Part shown: positions 50,801 through 60,010 of the stretch, piece after piece
Layout: the number at the start of each line of letters is the position of its first letter
Position numbering within the stretch: position 1 is the first letter of the stretch
Assembly: GCA_963556255.1 (NCBI GenBank)
Contig: OY744609.1
Span: 8,012,017 to 8,076,016 of the forward strand
DNA length: 64,000 nt
Direction: 5' to 3'
DNA from: Allolobophora icterica
Lineage: Eukaryota > Annelida > Clitellata > Crassiclitellata > Lumbricidae
Notes under the pieces: model-generated
Seen by the model: the letters and a program-made list of their open reading frames with translations, nothing else
The model's database searches: none
What the model was told of the DNA's origin: nothing
Translations under genes and position numbers: made by a program

Positions 50801-53800
50801 TCAATTTCAGTTTACTGATAGTTCAAATGAGCTCAAGAACTAAGTCTGATGAGGCACCCATCTACAAATGCTGAACTGAGCAGTGCTATAAATTTTCGCG
50901 CAAAAGACAGCCTCACCTGAGCTATTCATATCACCTGAGCTAATCATATCACCTGAAAATATAGCTTCACCTGAAATAAACATAACCAGGTGAAAGTATA
51001 GTCTCACCTGAGCAAATCATTGCCACCTGAAAAGATAGCTTCACCTGAACTAAACATCACCAGGTGAAAGCAGTCTCACCTGAGCTAATCATCGCCACCT
51101 GAAAAGAGAGCTTCACCTGAACTAAACATCACCAGGTGAAAGCAGTCTCACCTGAGCTAATCATCGCCACCTGAAAAGAGAGCTTCACCTGAACTAAACA
51201 TCACCAGGTGAAAGCAGTCTCACCTGAGCTAATCATCGCCACCTGAAAAGAGAGCTTCACCTGAACTAAACATCACCAGGTGAGAGTATAGCCTCACCTG
51301 AGCTAATCATAGCCACCTGATTGAATCATCTCACCTGAACCGATCGGAAGGTAGTTATGAATGGAATCATGATGTGATATCCTGGTCCACTTGTTGAGGT
51401 CAGCAATGCCCCACCCTATAACAAATAAAAAGAATTTAAAAATTAAGTTACCCTATCTCTATACAACACAATGTCAACACTGTGTGCAGGCAAATCCTAA
51501 GCCCAATTATGACATAAATGGCCTCTGCAGTTATATAATGTTAGGTTTAACTCTGGACCTGAGTGGCACAAAAAAGAACTGACAAAATGTACAGAACTGT
51601 GCGGTGAATTGGTAAGCTCAAGACCAGCCACTGAGAACAGCGGAGAGCCAACAACTGTCCTGGTCCACAGCACAAACACAGTGTTTAAAATAAGAAGGCT
51701 TTAGCATGTTTAAAATAAGGCAACTCATGTTCTTTTAGATTCTCTGCATCACAATAACCACATTCACCTTAAACAGCTACAACAGCACGTGCTAGGGGTA
51801 GCTACACTGTTACGAGGGCACATGCTAGCGGTAGCTACACTGTTACAAGGGCACGTGTTAGGACTTAGCTACACACTGTTACAAGGGTACGACACATGCT
51901 AGCAGGGCATATTTTAACTGTATAACTAGTGGGAAAAATGTCCAGTAGTCTTAGGATTTGTCCCAGTAGTTAGGGTGATTTGTCCCAGGGAAAGCATACT
52001 GAAACTGCTGAAACTGTGTAAATAGTGGGACAAACGTAGGAGAGTTTTAAGATTTGTCCCAGCAGTCACTTGCTAGGGTGAAAATTTCTTAAAATATGCA
52101 CTGCATGCTAGGGGTAGCTACAGTTAAAAGGACATGTGTTAGGACTTAGGGGTAGCTACACTGTTATGAGGGAATATGTTAGGGGTAACTATACATTTTT
52201 AAGAGGGTACAAATGTGCTAGGGGTAGCTACAGTTAAAAGGACACGTGTTAGGGGTAGCTACACGCTGTTACGAGGGCACGTGCTAGGGGTAGCTTTCTT
52301 ATACTTGTGTACCGGCAGCATGTGCAAAGTCGATACACCTGCTTAGCAAGGGGGTCATATTTGTTAGGAGCAGGCCCTTAGCCAGAAATACACAGTAGGC
52401 CATCCAAAAGCATTCAAAGTCGTGACCGCCCCACACCGTGAGAATATGAGGTCACGACCGCCCAAAGTCCTGCTGCCTTAACAGTTCGACTGCAATGCCC
52501 CTATGCTGTTTACAGAGCCTAATATCAACCCGTGCTCCGTACAGAACTGTCATCTGAACGCTGGCAGTGGCTCTAAAGAAGCTGGATGGTGGTGGAGGAG
52601 AATCATGCACAATTAATGTTCATCCAAAATAATTTTCACATGTCCAAAGGACGGGTGGCTGGCCAAGAACATGGGTAGGAGTTCTGAGTTTGGGTATGTT
52701 TGAAACACCTTTCCTCGACTAGTATTTATTTTGGTGAGTTGTTATTGAAGAGTGTGGTTTGGGGATATAAGAAAAGATGCTTTTAGACTTGGCAGTGGAT
52801 ATGAGGGTAGAGTTTAAATTTGATAGTAGATGCAATTGAAAGCAGATTTGAGATTAAGTTTAATAAGCTGAATGACAAAGAGTTTTAACTCTTATCTTCT
52901 GGTTAGACATTTGAATTGACTACGAGCACAGGAGAGCTAGCACCAACTGTAAAATTAAATCTGCTGAAAATACACTCTCTGACAACATCTCACAACATAC
53001 AGAAGGAAATTTCCTTAGATCTTCTTACCCTGTAGTAAACTCCAACATGTCCTACAATGAAGATAAATTCAAAAGTGTTGTAACGACATCACATTTTTTA
53101 AATTTCGGCATTTGATGATAATAAAAGATTATCATTCTAGCACCAAATTTATTATATAAGCAAATTTATACAAAAAAATGATTTCTCAAGCATGCTTTAA
53201 GTATATATTTGAAAAACATCAAGGCATGAAATCAAACACGTCATGATATCGTAATTGAGATCATGTCAAGTGCTCAGTCATGATTGAGAAAAATGCTAAG
53301 ATCACAATCAATTACGATAATGCTAACATCATGATCAAGGACAATGCAAAAACTGATCTATAATCACAATGCTAAAATCATGATCGAGACAACACCACCA
53401 TAATCACGATCGATCAAAATCCTGAACAAGAACAATATTAAAATGTTGATCAAGAAGTCCAACATATTTTATCATCACTCATACACCTTTGCAAACAGAG
53501 ACCCTATTAAATGGAGGTAAGTAAGTAAGTATATTCTTTATTAAACCAGCTGCCAAACAGCACTCTGGTAAACAACGTCTGTTAAATAGATCTTCTAAAG
53601 TTAATAAACAAACATACATTGGTATATATACACATAGCATTAACCATAATCTGTATATATATATATACATATTACTATACATCATAGGTCCAGTTGGTAA
53701 TAATTATTTACATAGTTTATGGCTTTTAATGCATTTGGTTTAACCTTCCATTTAAATTGTACTGCTGTCATTGACAGCCAACGAAAATATAAACCAACTG

Positions 53801-54191
53801 AATTCAAGGTCCATTCGACCTTTTTGGGTGACCTAATGACCTCAGAACCAACTGATTGTTTCTCATCATATCATGCACTTCTTAGTTTTGTTGCCTTGAT
53901 CTAATCTAATCTAATCTAATGACTTCTATAGTGCCATTAACAGAACGCTGAAGACATCAAGTGAAATCGCCATCGAAGATCATAATTCACTGGAAAAGCC
54001 AAGTTGAAACCCGTTACCTGAAAAGTTGAGAAGCTACTCTATTCTATTCTAAACAGACATGAATCATGATCAACCAGCTACTTCAGTGACTAACCTTCCT
54101 CGATCTTGTGAAGTGAGAAAGTTGTGAGAGCTGCAACAGCTGCAATTGAAAGGCCGATAAGACCAACGCCATGTCCTGCTGTGGCCGGCAT
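44650..54191 (-). CDS. ERLIN1: Erlin (ERLIN1-like) SPFH/prohibitin-domain protein, whole gene, 11 coding exons
   Basis: Erlins are ER-membrane SPFH proteins that form large hetero-oligomers in cholesterol-rich domains. In vertebrates they work with RNF170 in degradation of activated IP3 receptors and limit SREBP activation. Eleven in-phase GT/AG exons total 1038 nt (345 aa + stop; human ERLIN1/2 are ~340-350). Seen: N-terminal signal-anchor (residues ~9-26); [60 protein letters not shown] with a conserved N-glycosylation sequon (Asn110); [29 protein letters not shown]; a charged coiled-coil ~190-275; and [11 protein letters not shown] and [29 protein letters not shown] and MEAEKTK are nearer to ERLIN1 than ERLIN2. 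The C-terminus is provisional: a good donor GAG|GTCAGT at 44704/44703 could replace the last 17 codons with an exon I did not identify. Promoter and 5' UTR were not located. Confidence 0.95.
45525..45604 (-). CDS. ERLIN1: Erlin exon 10: coiled-coil segment
   Basis: 80 nt; acceptor TTCTGTTTAG|, donor TTCAAG|GTGCAA. Encodes (D)[20 protein letters not shown] and [15 protein letters not shown] is an erlin signature. Confidence 0.92.
45770..45875. repeat. AATTAAATTAATT low-complexity tract in erlin intron
   Basis: About 100 bp composed only of TTAAT/AATTA units. Confidence 0.9.
46069..46158 (-). CDS. ERLIN1: Erlin exon 9: coiled-coil segment
   Basis: 90 nt; acceptor TCTTGTACAG|, donor TTGAAG|GTAGAA. 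Encodes (E)[20 protein letters not shown] followed by [19 protein letters not shown] is more divergent than the neighbouring exons, but the helix pattern is kept. Confidence 0.92.
46612..46880 (+). mobile_element. LINE 3'-end fragment in erlin intron 8
   Basis: (TCAA)n at 46618, then CTCCACCTCTCTGCCTTTAT ... GTAAGGTCGGGAGCAACTCT ... GGAGCTATATAAATTTGCAA then a TTACAATTAC tail; a diverged GCGCCTCT...GGCGCTATATAAAT end. Confidence 0.55.
47099..47190 (-). CDS. ERLIN1: Erlin exon 8: coiled-coil segment
   Basis: 92 nt; acceptor CAAATCACAG|, donor ATCG|GTAAAC. Encodes (M)[19 protein letters not shown] and [11 protein letters not shown], the highly charged helix used for erlin oligomerisation. Confidence 0.95.
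47290..47600. repeat. Degenerate CACTATTGTAA repeat in erlin intron 7
   Basis: GTAACAAGTAATGGACTG and CACTATTGTAATGCACTA variants every ~20-25 bp. Confidence 0.6.
47786..47918 (-). CDS. ERLIN1: Erlin exon 7: end of SPFH domain
   Basis: 133 nt; acceptor CTGCTCTTCAG|, donor GCAAT|GTAAAG. Encodes [20 protein letters not shown], then [20 protein letters not shown] and NYEA. It closes the SPFH fold and leads into the coiled coil. Confidence 0.97.
47950..48090 (+). mobile_element. SINE family B, 3' half
   Basis: GATGAAACGGTGAGGGAGAG then ATATGCCAAGGCTAAGAG and CATGTGCATGGCTGCCGCTT. Begins ~40 bp upstream (gene sense) of the exon 7 acceptor. Confidence 0.7.
48402..48527 (-). CDS. ERLIN1: Erlin exon 6: SPFH domain with N-glycosylation sequon
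   Basis: 126 nt; acceptor CGTTTGTTAG|, donor TTCG|GTGAGT. Encodes [20 protein letters not shown] followed by [20 protein letters not shown] and LF. Asn110 of N-Y-T corresponds to the glycosylated site of human erlins. Confidence 0.97.
48590..48975. repeat. CTGTCTGTGTCTGCC-type degenerate repeat in erlin intron 5
   Basis: ~380 bp of TGTCTGTCTG/TGCCTGTGTTTG variants; gives Cys/Val/Ser-rich frames in all three plus frames that are artefacts. Confidence 0.9.
49025..49086 (-). CDS. ERLIN1: Erlin exon 5: SPFH domain
   Basis: 62 nt; acceptor GTTTTTAG|, donor GCAG|GTAGCT. Encodes (S)[20 protein letters not shown]. The end (VNVLSSSA) differs from the vertebrate VNFLVPNA/VNMLAPYA; the rest is conserved. 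Confidence 0.94.
49125..49200 (-). mobile_element. Retroelement tail: (TCTAA)n + TTCTATAGCACC
   Basis: AATCTAATCTAATCTCATAA then TTTCTATAGCACCTTTATCA is repeated at 53888-53960, suggesting minus-strand elements ending in (TTAGA)n. Confidence 0.5.
49455..49640. repeat. ~17-bp minisatellite GCATTAACCAGTATGGT
   Basis: About eleven units with small changes (AGCACGG, AGTATGG, AGCATGG). Confidence 0.88.
49744..50288. mobile_element. Probable MITE with GGATGTTTCGTC ends
   Basis: Left GGATGTTTCGTCCCAGGACG then ATTCGTC; right, on the minus strand, GGATGTTTCGTCTCAGGACG then ATTCGTC. GACGAAACG/CGTTTCGTC motifs recur near both ends. No TSD found, and an extra GGACGATTCGTC lies outside the left end, so the true edges are uncertain. 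Confidence 0.6.
50446..50625 (+). mobile_element. tRNA-derived SINE, family A
   Basis: AGTTACAGCGCTCACCTTGT (box A region), GGATTTGAGCCCC (box B), then ATCTTGAGCAAGTCCTGCAC and TTACAATTGCTCAGTGTCAT. Located ~55 bp downstream of erlin exon 4 in gene sense. Confidence 0.78.
50681..50727 (-). CDS. ERLIN1: Erlin exon 4: SPFH domain
   Basis: 47 nt between acceptor CATTTTAG| and donor ACGAG|GTGAGT, encoding [15 protein letters not shown], a block almost invariant in erlins. Phase 0 in, 2 out. Confidence 0.95.
50880..51330. repeat. 72-bp higher-order satellite of CAGGTGA motifs beside erlin exon 3 donor
   Basis: 72-bp units begin at 51077, 51149 and 51221, with diverged copies on both sides. Each unit contains three TCAGGTGA on the minus strand and one CAGGTGA on the plus strand, giving over 20 motifs. 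The satellite abuts the real exon 3 5' splice site, TTCAG|GTGAGA. Confidence 0.92.
51335..51415 (-). CDS. ERLIN1: Erlin exon 3: start of SPFH domain
   Basis: 81 nt, phase 0/0, encoding [19 protein letters not shown] and ITTFRSVQ. Donor TTCAG|GTGAGA. The intron immediately downstream is a long satellite repeating this donor-like CAGGTGA sequence (50880-51330). Confidence 0.95.
51770..52300. repeat. ~33-bp irregular repeat GGGGTAGCTACACTGTTACG in erlin intron 2
   Basis: Units such as AGGGCACGTGCTAGGGGTAG then CTACACTGTTACG appear about ten times, with a different block (AGTGGGACAAA...TTTGTCCCAG) at 51925-52070 interposed. Confidence 0.82.
52300..53028. other. Unannotated part of erlin intron 2
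   Basis: No repeat family or coding segment recognised. Confidence 0.4.
53029..53051 (-). CDS. ERLIN1: Erlin exon 2: 23-nt micro-exon
   Basis: Acceptor TTCATTGTAG| at 53052 and donor AGG|GTAAGA at 53028 bound only 23 nt, encoding (G)HVGVYYR. This fills exactly the gap between HKIEE and GGALL in the erlin family and fixes phase 1 to phase 0. It is too short for ORF-based gene finding and easy to miss. Confidence 0.92.
53225..53470. repeat. Degenerate AATGCTAAGATCATGATCA repeat in erlin intron 1
   Basis: ATCATGATC/AATCACGATC motifs spaced ~25-30 bp; poorly conserved. Confidence 0.55.
53515..53960 (-). mobile_element. Retroelement 3'-end fragments, minus
   Basis: Minus strand shows TTTAATAAAGAATATACTTA then (CTTA)n at 53517-53545, a poly(A)-signal-plus-short-tail arrangement. 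A (TCTAA)n tail starts a second fragment at 53888. Confidence 0.5.
54095..54191 (-). CDS. ERLIN1: Erlin exon 1: signal-anchor
   Basis: The ATG at 54191-54189 opens 32 codons: a Gly/Ala/Leu/Ile-rich membrane anchor ([20 protein letters not shown]) followed by LHKIEE, the invariant start of the erlin luminal part. Donor GGAAG|GTTAGT, phase 1. Confidence 0.94.
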
Positions 54192-56290
54192 CGCAAGAAG
54201 CTTTCTCACGTCTTAAATCACAAACAACGTTCAACTGAAGATCTCACAGCACATTATTACGTGGAAGCAGAAACTACAATTACTGTTTATCCCATCGAAT
54301 ATTAATTATAATAAATAGTGGGGATGACTTGATAAGCTGTGTCAACTTCTTCTCCATGTGAATCGTCTGTTGCATCGGCATCAAGTTTGTAAGTTCTGGT
54401 ATGCTTTTCTTCGATTAAGTTGTTTGATATTTCTTTGCTATTGATTGCAAGGGCAGTCTGTGCAATTGTAAACTAATGATTGGTCATATATATTCAATTC
54501 AAACCCAATAAACTCACTACTTAAACTCAAGAAACCATGGCCACCTCGTAACATTTGAAAGCCATGCACAGTGTAGTGGTTTCAAGAGGTACTTCAACGG
54601 CAGAATGTTGTATGTTAGATGCATACATTTATACAAGTAAAATGTAATTCAGAAAAACCCTAGTGGAATTGCATGGCAGCCTAGTGCGGTAAATAAACAC
54701 TTCAATATGTTTTGAAGCAGAAAATATATTCAAAGCTGACTCTAACTGACCATGAAATTATGAGAAGACTGACTGAAATTCTCATCAGCTATATCGCACT
54801 ACCACAATGACTATATTAAACTGTAAGATAATGGATATGATTATCATTTCATACTGTATTGTACAAATCAATCACAAGTTATTGTTTTTGGTAATCCTAG
54901 AGAAATGGCAACTTCTGGTGCCAAACTTGTGCATATCTAATCTAATCTTGAACTAATGTACTAATCTAGTCTAATTTTATTACATTACATTATTACAATT
55001 TGGATGTCCAGAGGCACCCATTTCTTTTATATTTTCGATTAACACAAGGCCAAATCCATCCCATATTTTCTGCACCCAACACCTTTTGCTACGTAGGGAC
55101 GAAAATCCAAAATAAATCCAATTCCATAAACAAGTTTACTACCAAGCGTTCAAAATTCCGAAAACTAGTATGGAGTTGTAGGCCTATCTTCTAAATAGTA
55201 CATTCGGGAAATATCCCGTAAAGTCAGATTTGCGGGATTTCGCGGATTACACTACTGACTAAAACATATAACAAATAAAATTATTTGAGTAGTTTCGCAA
55301 AATTCATTGTATGTGAATATGCTCTGTACGCCATGAACTAAATCAACCGACTTACTAATAGCCGTAAGTAATTACATCACATTCCTGAGACGTGTGCGTG
55401 TCAGATTCTGATTGCATTTGTATGCTTGCTAGCTTACTTACTTAGCTTCGACATCAATTAAGACGACGCTGCGTCATCCATTTCTAAATAAACGCTTTCA
55501 ATTTCCGATCCATTCAAGCACAAAAATTATCTGTTACTAACCAATGAAGCCACACAGAAACTAATCTACGAACCGAGAAAACGGAAAATAAAAGACTTAT
55601 CACGGAAATGTGACCTTTATACCTCTGCGCAAAGCGCTTGGGAAGCTGACCCGACCCGAATGTAGAATCCCAAAGTAAGGCGGATCTTATGAGGCGCCTG
55701 ACTTTAATCTCGAATGTATACATGTATGCACATTGAAATATACCTAGTTCTTCTCAAGTCTCAACCCCGTTGTTTTGTAGTTATATTTAGTTAATGACTT
55801 TACTCAGCTTAGGATATAGCGATGCGCGTGTGTGTATACAAAATTTTCAAAAGATTAATTTTGATCTGCATGTGCCAGCGAAAAGATAGAATTGCCATTG
55901 CAATCTTTAAAAAACAACGACGATGTGGACGGTTTACAAGACGGACGGAGGTATATTAGGCCTACAGCAATACACATCTTTCAAACAACTCCTAGTCACT
56001 GTTTTGGTTGTCAGAAAAGCTGAAGTGGTCGAAAATTTAACTGCTTAGGCCTACCAAAGTAAACGAACGCAGGACAAAAATCTAGGCCTATAGGCTAACT
56101 GTTAATATGTTGCACACGAAATAACTGACGACTCTTGAGATAGTTAGCCTAAGTTTCCTCTGGGACTAAGATTGCTGAATCTTAGTCCCAGGTTTCCTCG
56201 TTAAATTTATTTACAAAATAAACAGCCGTACGCCTAAACCATATCGGTAAATAAGTAGGCTAATTAATTTACTTAAAAACACACTTTATA
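54192..56290. other. Region upstream of erlin; promoter and 5' UTR not resolved
   Basis: Must contain the erlin 5' UTR and promoter, but I see no CpG-rich segment, TATA box or convincing leader exon. The frame 55514-55723 (minus) has no recognisable domain. Confidence 0.4.
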
Positions 56291-56292
56291 AA

Positions 56293-56405
56293 ATCGTAAT
56301 CCTATCGTAATCGTAATCTCCAAACTTCTACAGCGCCACTTGAAGGCCAAGCGCAGGACACCAGCCTATTCACGAGCACTACGTCAAATCAGAGGGACGA
56401 ACCCA
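56293..56405 (+). mobile_element. GCGC-type short interspersed repeat (family C)
   Basis: ATCGTAATCCTATCGTAATC, CTTCTACAGCGCCACTTGAA, GCGCAGGACACCAGCCTATT and CACGAGCACTACGTC. Confidence 0.72.
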
Positions 56406-57174
56406 AAGATGTTATTAGGGAGGAAGATGGCCTACTGGCGACGAAAGTGCGAATCTAGGTCGCGCTAGTGCTTATGGTCTATCCACGGGACAAACAATGA
56501 AAAGTTCGTATCTCTGCCATGTTAAAACCCGTCAGTTTAGAGTCGTTTTATACGAAAAGTATCGTAATATGAAAATCATACAAAATTTTTATTGGTAGTA
56601 CTTTATTCGAACTTTAGATATTTGGCCAGAAATTGACATCAGATAAGTCTAAAACTTACAGCACGCCATATGGCATGGGTTGTAGAAATCTGTTTACCGT
56701 GAATGCTAGTGCATTTACAGTTGCTTTACGCCGCTGTATATCGTATGTCACAATTTGTGGTAAGATGAATGAAATGCATCTCACACGCAAAACTATTAAT
56801 GACATACATCGGCGTACACGACTTTGTAAAGACCAGTTTTCAGTCCAATAACTGCCATAAGTGCCACGTGCGTTGGGCATGGGCGTACAGAACGGCATGC
56901 GGTGTGATAATTATGGACCCGCTGTGGGCCGAACAGACGTGGATGTGTGGGAATTTCATGAAATAAAGTTATGGATCGGACAGCGAGCGCCGAAAGCGCG
57001 AAGCCCCTAACGATTAGCAGTGGGGGGGGGGGGGGCACACCATACATTTGTCCTCCTTCAAATTTTGAAGAAACGCCAAAAAGTCAAAGTTTTTCGCACG
57101 TGAGCGTAAAAATTTTTTGGCTTCTTTTTTTAGCAGATCAGTTCAAAAATCTTTTTTAAACCAGATCAGTTCAA

Positions 57175-57785
57175 AAGTCCCCTCCCCTATTTTTGGCTTC
57201 CCACCTGTCAACAAGATTGGCACCAGTGTTCTCCTCTCCAGTCTTTACCTCCATTGTCCATGCCTTCATCTGCTCTGGCATAGATTACGGTCACTCCCTA
57301 TTTTTTGGCCTCCCAAAAAGTTTGTCTCTCTCCTCTACATTCTGTTCTTAACACAACTGCAAGACTAATCACCCACGCTTCTATATTTCCATATTCATGT
57401 TTGAACATATTCACTGGCTTCCTCTTACTGCTGGCATCCAATTAAAGGTACTCTAATCCTTATTTGCCGATCTCACCTGAGACTTGCTCCTAAATACCTC
57501 TGTGACTCAGTTGGCTCTCTTCGTTCCTGTGATCGACTTAACTTATTCGTTCCCCAAGTGAGAACGGCCATGGTCCAGTCTTGTTCCTTTGTTAGTATTG
57601 GACCTTCATTTTGGAACCAGCTGCCTCTTTCGCTCCAGGCTGCACTACTATCTGGTGGTCCTGCCACAGCTTTTCGTTGTCTTAAAACTTGCCTTTATTC
57701 TCAAGGACTTTCGCATTGGGAGCACCTCTGATTGGTGAGCACTGGGTAGAGGCGCTTCACAAGAATTGGTATACTATACAATACA
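57175..57785 (+). mobile_element. LINE 3' fragment (RT C-terminus and full 3' end)
   Basis: Translated in pieces it shows FICSGIDYGHSLFFGLPKSL, QLKVL and SIGPSFWNQLPLSLQAALLS with several frameshifts, then TTGGGAGCACCTCTGATTGG ... GGTAGAGGCGCTTCACAAGA and the tail ATACTATACAATACAATA. 5'-truncated CR1/L2-like copy. Confidence 0.85.
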
Positions 57786-57916
57786 ATAAGCTGCTTCTGT
57801 TCCTTCATGTATTTCTCTTTTAAGGTTTTGACTGGACTTAACCTTGAAATTTCGTGTGCACACCGACTACTTAGCACCAAGTTCTTGACTGATGCCTTGA
57901 CCATTATTACTTATTA

Positions 57917-58051
57917 GAGTGGTGTTTTGAAGTTTTTGGCTTACAGTTATAAACATCAAAAGAGTGGTGTTTTGAAGTTTTTGGCTTACAGTTATAAACA
58001 TCAAAAGAGTGGTGTTTTGAAGTTTTTGGCTTACAGTTATAAACATCAAAA
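57917..58051. repeat. 45-bp tandem repeat, three copies
   Basis: AGAGTGGTGTTTTGAAGTTT then TTGGCTTACAGTTATAAACA then TCAAA, three times with no visible change. Confidence 0.93.
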
Positions 58052-58194
58052 AGTGACATACAACACTGGATAAATCCATTTCTTTATTGAATCTGTTAAG
58101 CATTTTTGGAGATTATTGACAGTGAATCAATATATAGGTTATAATCTATAACCAGCAGACAGTTTAATAAACAGTTCACAGTATGAAATGAATT

Positions 58195-58530
58195 ACCAGT
58201 AAGTAATTATGAAATATGACTCATACCTGAAGCAAATAATACACCAAACCAAACTGGCAAGAATTTTTAATTTGTCTTTTTGTGTTACGCTCAAAAACAC
58301 TTGTAAAGAATTAAGTAATCATGAAATATCACCTGTACATGAAGCAAATTATACAACAAAACAAACTGGCAAGTTTCTAATTTTACAATACCAGTATATG
58401 TACTTACAAATATTTACAGATAATTACATATGCAAGATTCTTTCAATTTGTCTTTTTTGTATTACGCTCACAAACACTTGTAAAGAATCATGAAATATCA
58501 CTTGTACATGAAGCAAATTATACAAACGCA
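58195..58530. repeat. ~115-bp direct repeat, about two and a half copies
   Basis: ATGAAATATCACCTGTACAT then GAAGCAAATTATACA and TTACGCTCAAAAACACTTGT recur at 58206, 58320 and 58490. Directly upstream of the P-element-like fragment. Confidence 0.75.
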
Positions 58531-58739
58531 AGTTGCCTGTTAGAAAAGAAGGTGTTGTGAGCACAGACAAGGAAGCTGGTGTCGAAGCCAAAAGAAATCT
58601 GTCATCAAATTAAATGCCCAAGATGTTCAAAATGACTCCAGCAACAACTTTGGCTACTGAAGGAGATTGTGGTTCATCAGAAGTTTCTACATCTGATATA
58701 AATATAGACATAATTAAGCAAATAACTACAGACACAAAT

Positions 58740-59405
58740 AAAATGTAATAAATGCAGACCACCAGATACTCCATTAAGAAAACGGCTCAGGCAGAAAATA
58801 CATCAGCTACAGTCTAGACGCTGGAGATTGGAAAGAAAAGTTGCACAATTTAAGACTTGTATCGATTTGTATCACAGCACTTGGCTTTACCATCTTTGTC
58901 AATGTTATGCAGGTTTGTAGGTGCAGCCATTGGCAGAATTGAATGTGGGTTTGCACCTGTGATTTTTGAGGTCCTTAAATTACGTGTTATGAGTTTGCCA
59001 TTATGTGAACGTCAGTGTGCACTAGTATTTGATAAAATTTCTTTGAAATCACAGTTAACATATGATAAGAACTTAGACAGAGTCATAGGGTACACGGATG
59101 ATGGAACGATAGCAACACACGCATTAGTCTTCATGATTAGGGGTTTGCGCAGTAAATGGAAGCAAGCCATTGCATTTTTCTTTACACACCACACAATAGC
59201 AAGCTCAAAACTGTCAGAACTAATAAAAGAATGCATTACTAGAGTTCACGATATTGGCTTGTTTGTTCGATGCATTGTGTGTGATCAAGGTGCAACCAAT
59301 TTAGCAGCTGTAAAAAATCTTGGCAGTACATTAACATCACCAAATTTCACTGTTGACACAATAGAACACGCTGTACATGTATTAATGGTGATGATTTTGT
59401 TCTGC
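58740..59405 (+). pseudogene. P-element/THAP9-like transposase, catalytic-domain fragment
   Basis: Frame 58857-59408 (183 codons) contains SMLCRFVGAAIGRIECGF, LPLCERQCALVFDKISLKSQ, LDRVIGYTDDGTIATHALVF, IRGLRSKWKQAIAFFFT and FVRCIVCDQGATNLAAVKNL. These are the RNase-H-like core of THAP9/P-element transposases. The first acidic catalytic residue (VFD) and the CDQGATN block are present; the GTP-binding insertion and C-terminal Glu are missing. Just upstream, in another frame, a basic leucine-rich stretch (RKRLRQKIHQLQSRRWRLER) matches the coiled coil after the THAP finger. The frame ends where the 59.4-kb sequence begins. Confidence 0.85.
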
Positions 59406-59616
59406 TAAACCATTCTGATCCGACATCAGCTTCTCCTGTAGTGTCAGAGCCTGTTCCAAGTACATCTTCAGAAAGTAAAGATGATGGGTTGTGGTTCTTG
59501 TGTAATTCTGCTGGATCTTTCTTATCAAGGTCCCCACGCCTGGTGTTGATGACCCACTTCTTGCACCTAACACATAAAATTTTTATGTTACATACCGGGT
59601 AATACTTGTAAGTCAT
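59382..59616 (-). pseudogene. THAP-domain fragment, inverted relative to the transposase core
   Basis: Minus frame gives CKKWVINTRRGDLDKKDPAE then LHKNH, the W-containing middle of a THAP C2CH zinc finger like that of THAP9-type transposases. It then continues into low-information Ser/Thr sequence. No complete Cys/His ligand set. It lies head-on to the plus-strand core, so the element has been rearranged. Confidence 0.6.
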
Positions 59617-59654
59617 GTCAGTTCATAAATCTGTATTAAAAATGGCCCTATGAA

Positions 59655-60010
59655 TGAATGTTCATATACTTACTGGTATGTATAATAAACTCCCGTCAGA
59701 ATTACAAAATTATCTGGTGCACAGCCTAAGAAAAAACCAAACTACACCTTTCGCAACCTCTATAAGCATGTCTTCAACTCAAAACTTAAAGAACCTCTTC
59801 CTCAAATCCTATTTTGACTTCTGCTCTTCCCCTTAACTCTCTAGATGATCCAACTCTATACACGACCCCCGTAACTGCCTGCTTGACCTTCAGATCTTGA
59901 CATGAAACCGATGCTGACCTAACCTTTCTCTATGAGGTGAAACTCCTATATGCCACCGACCCATGAATATTTACTTCTATGGCCAGTTCTCAGGCGTTGT
60001 TTAGGGGATT
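59655..60010 (+). mobile_element. LINE 3'-region fragment
   Basis: Plus-strand text ACTGGTATGTATAATAAACT then CCCGTCAGAATTAC ... AAGCATGTCTTCAACTCAAA then ACTTAAAG ... CTGCCTGCTTGACCTTCAGA then TCTTGACATGAAACCGAT resembles the copies at 30380 and 40930. Confidence 0.55.
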
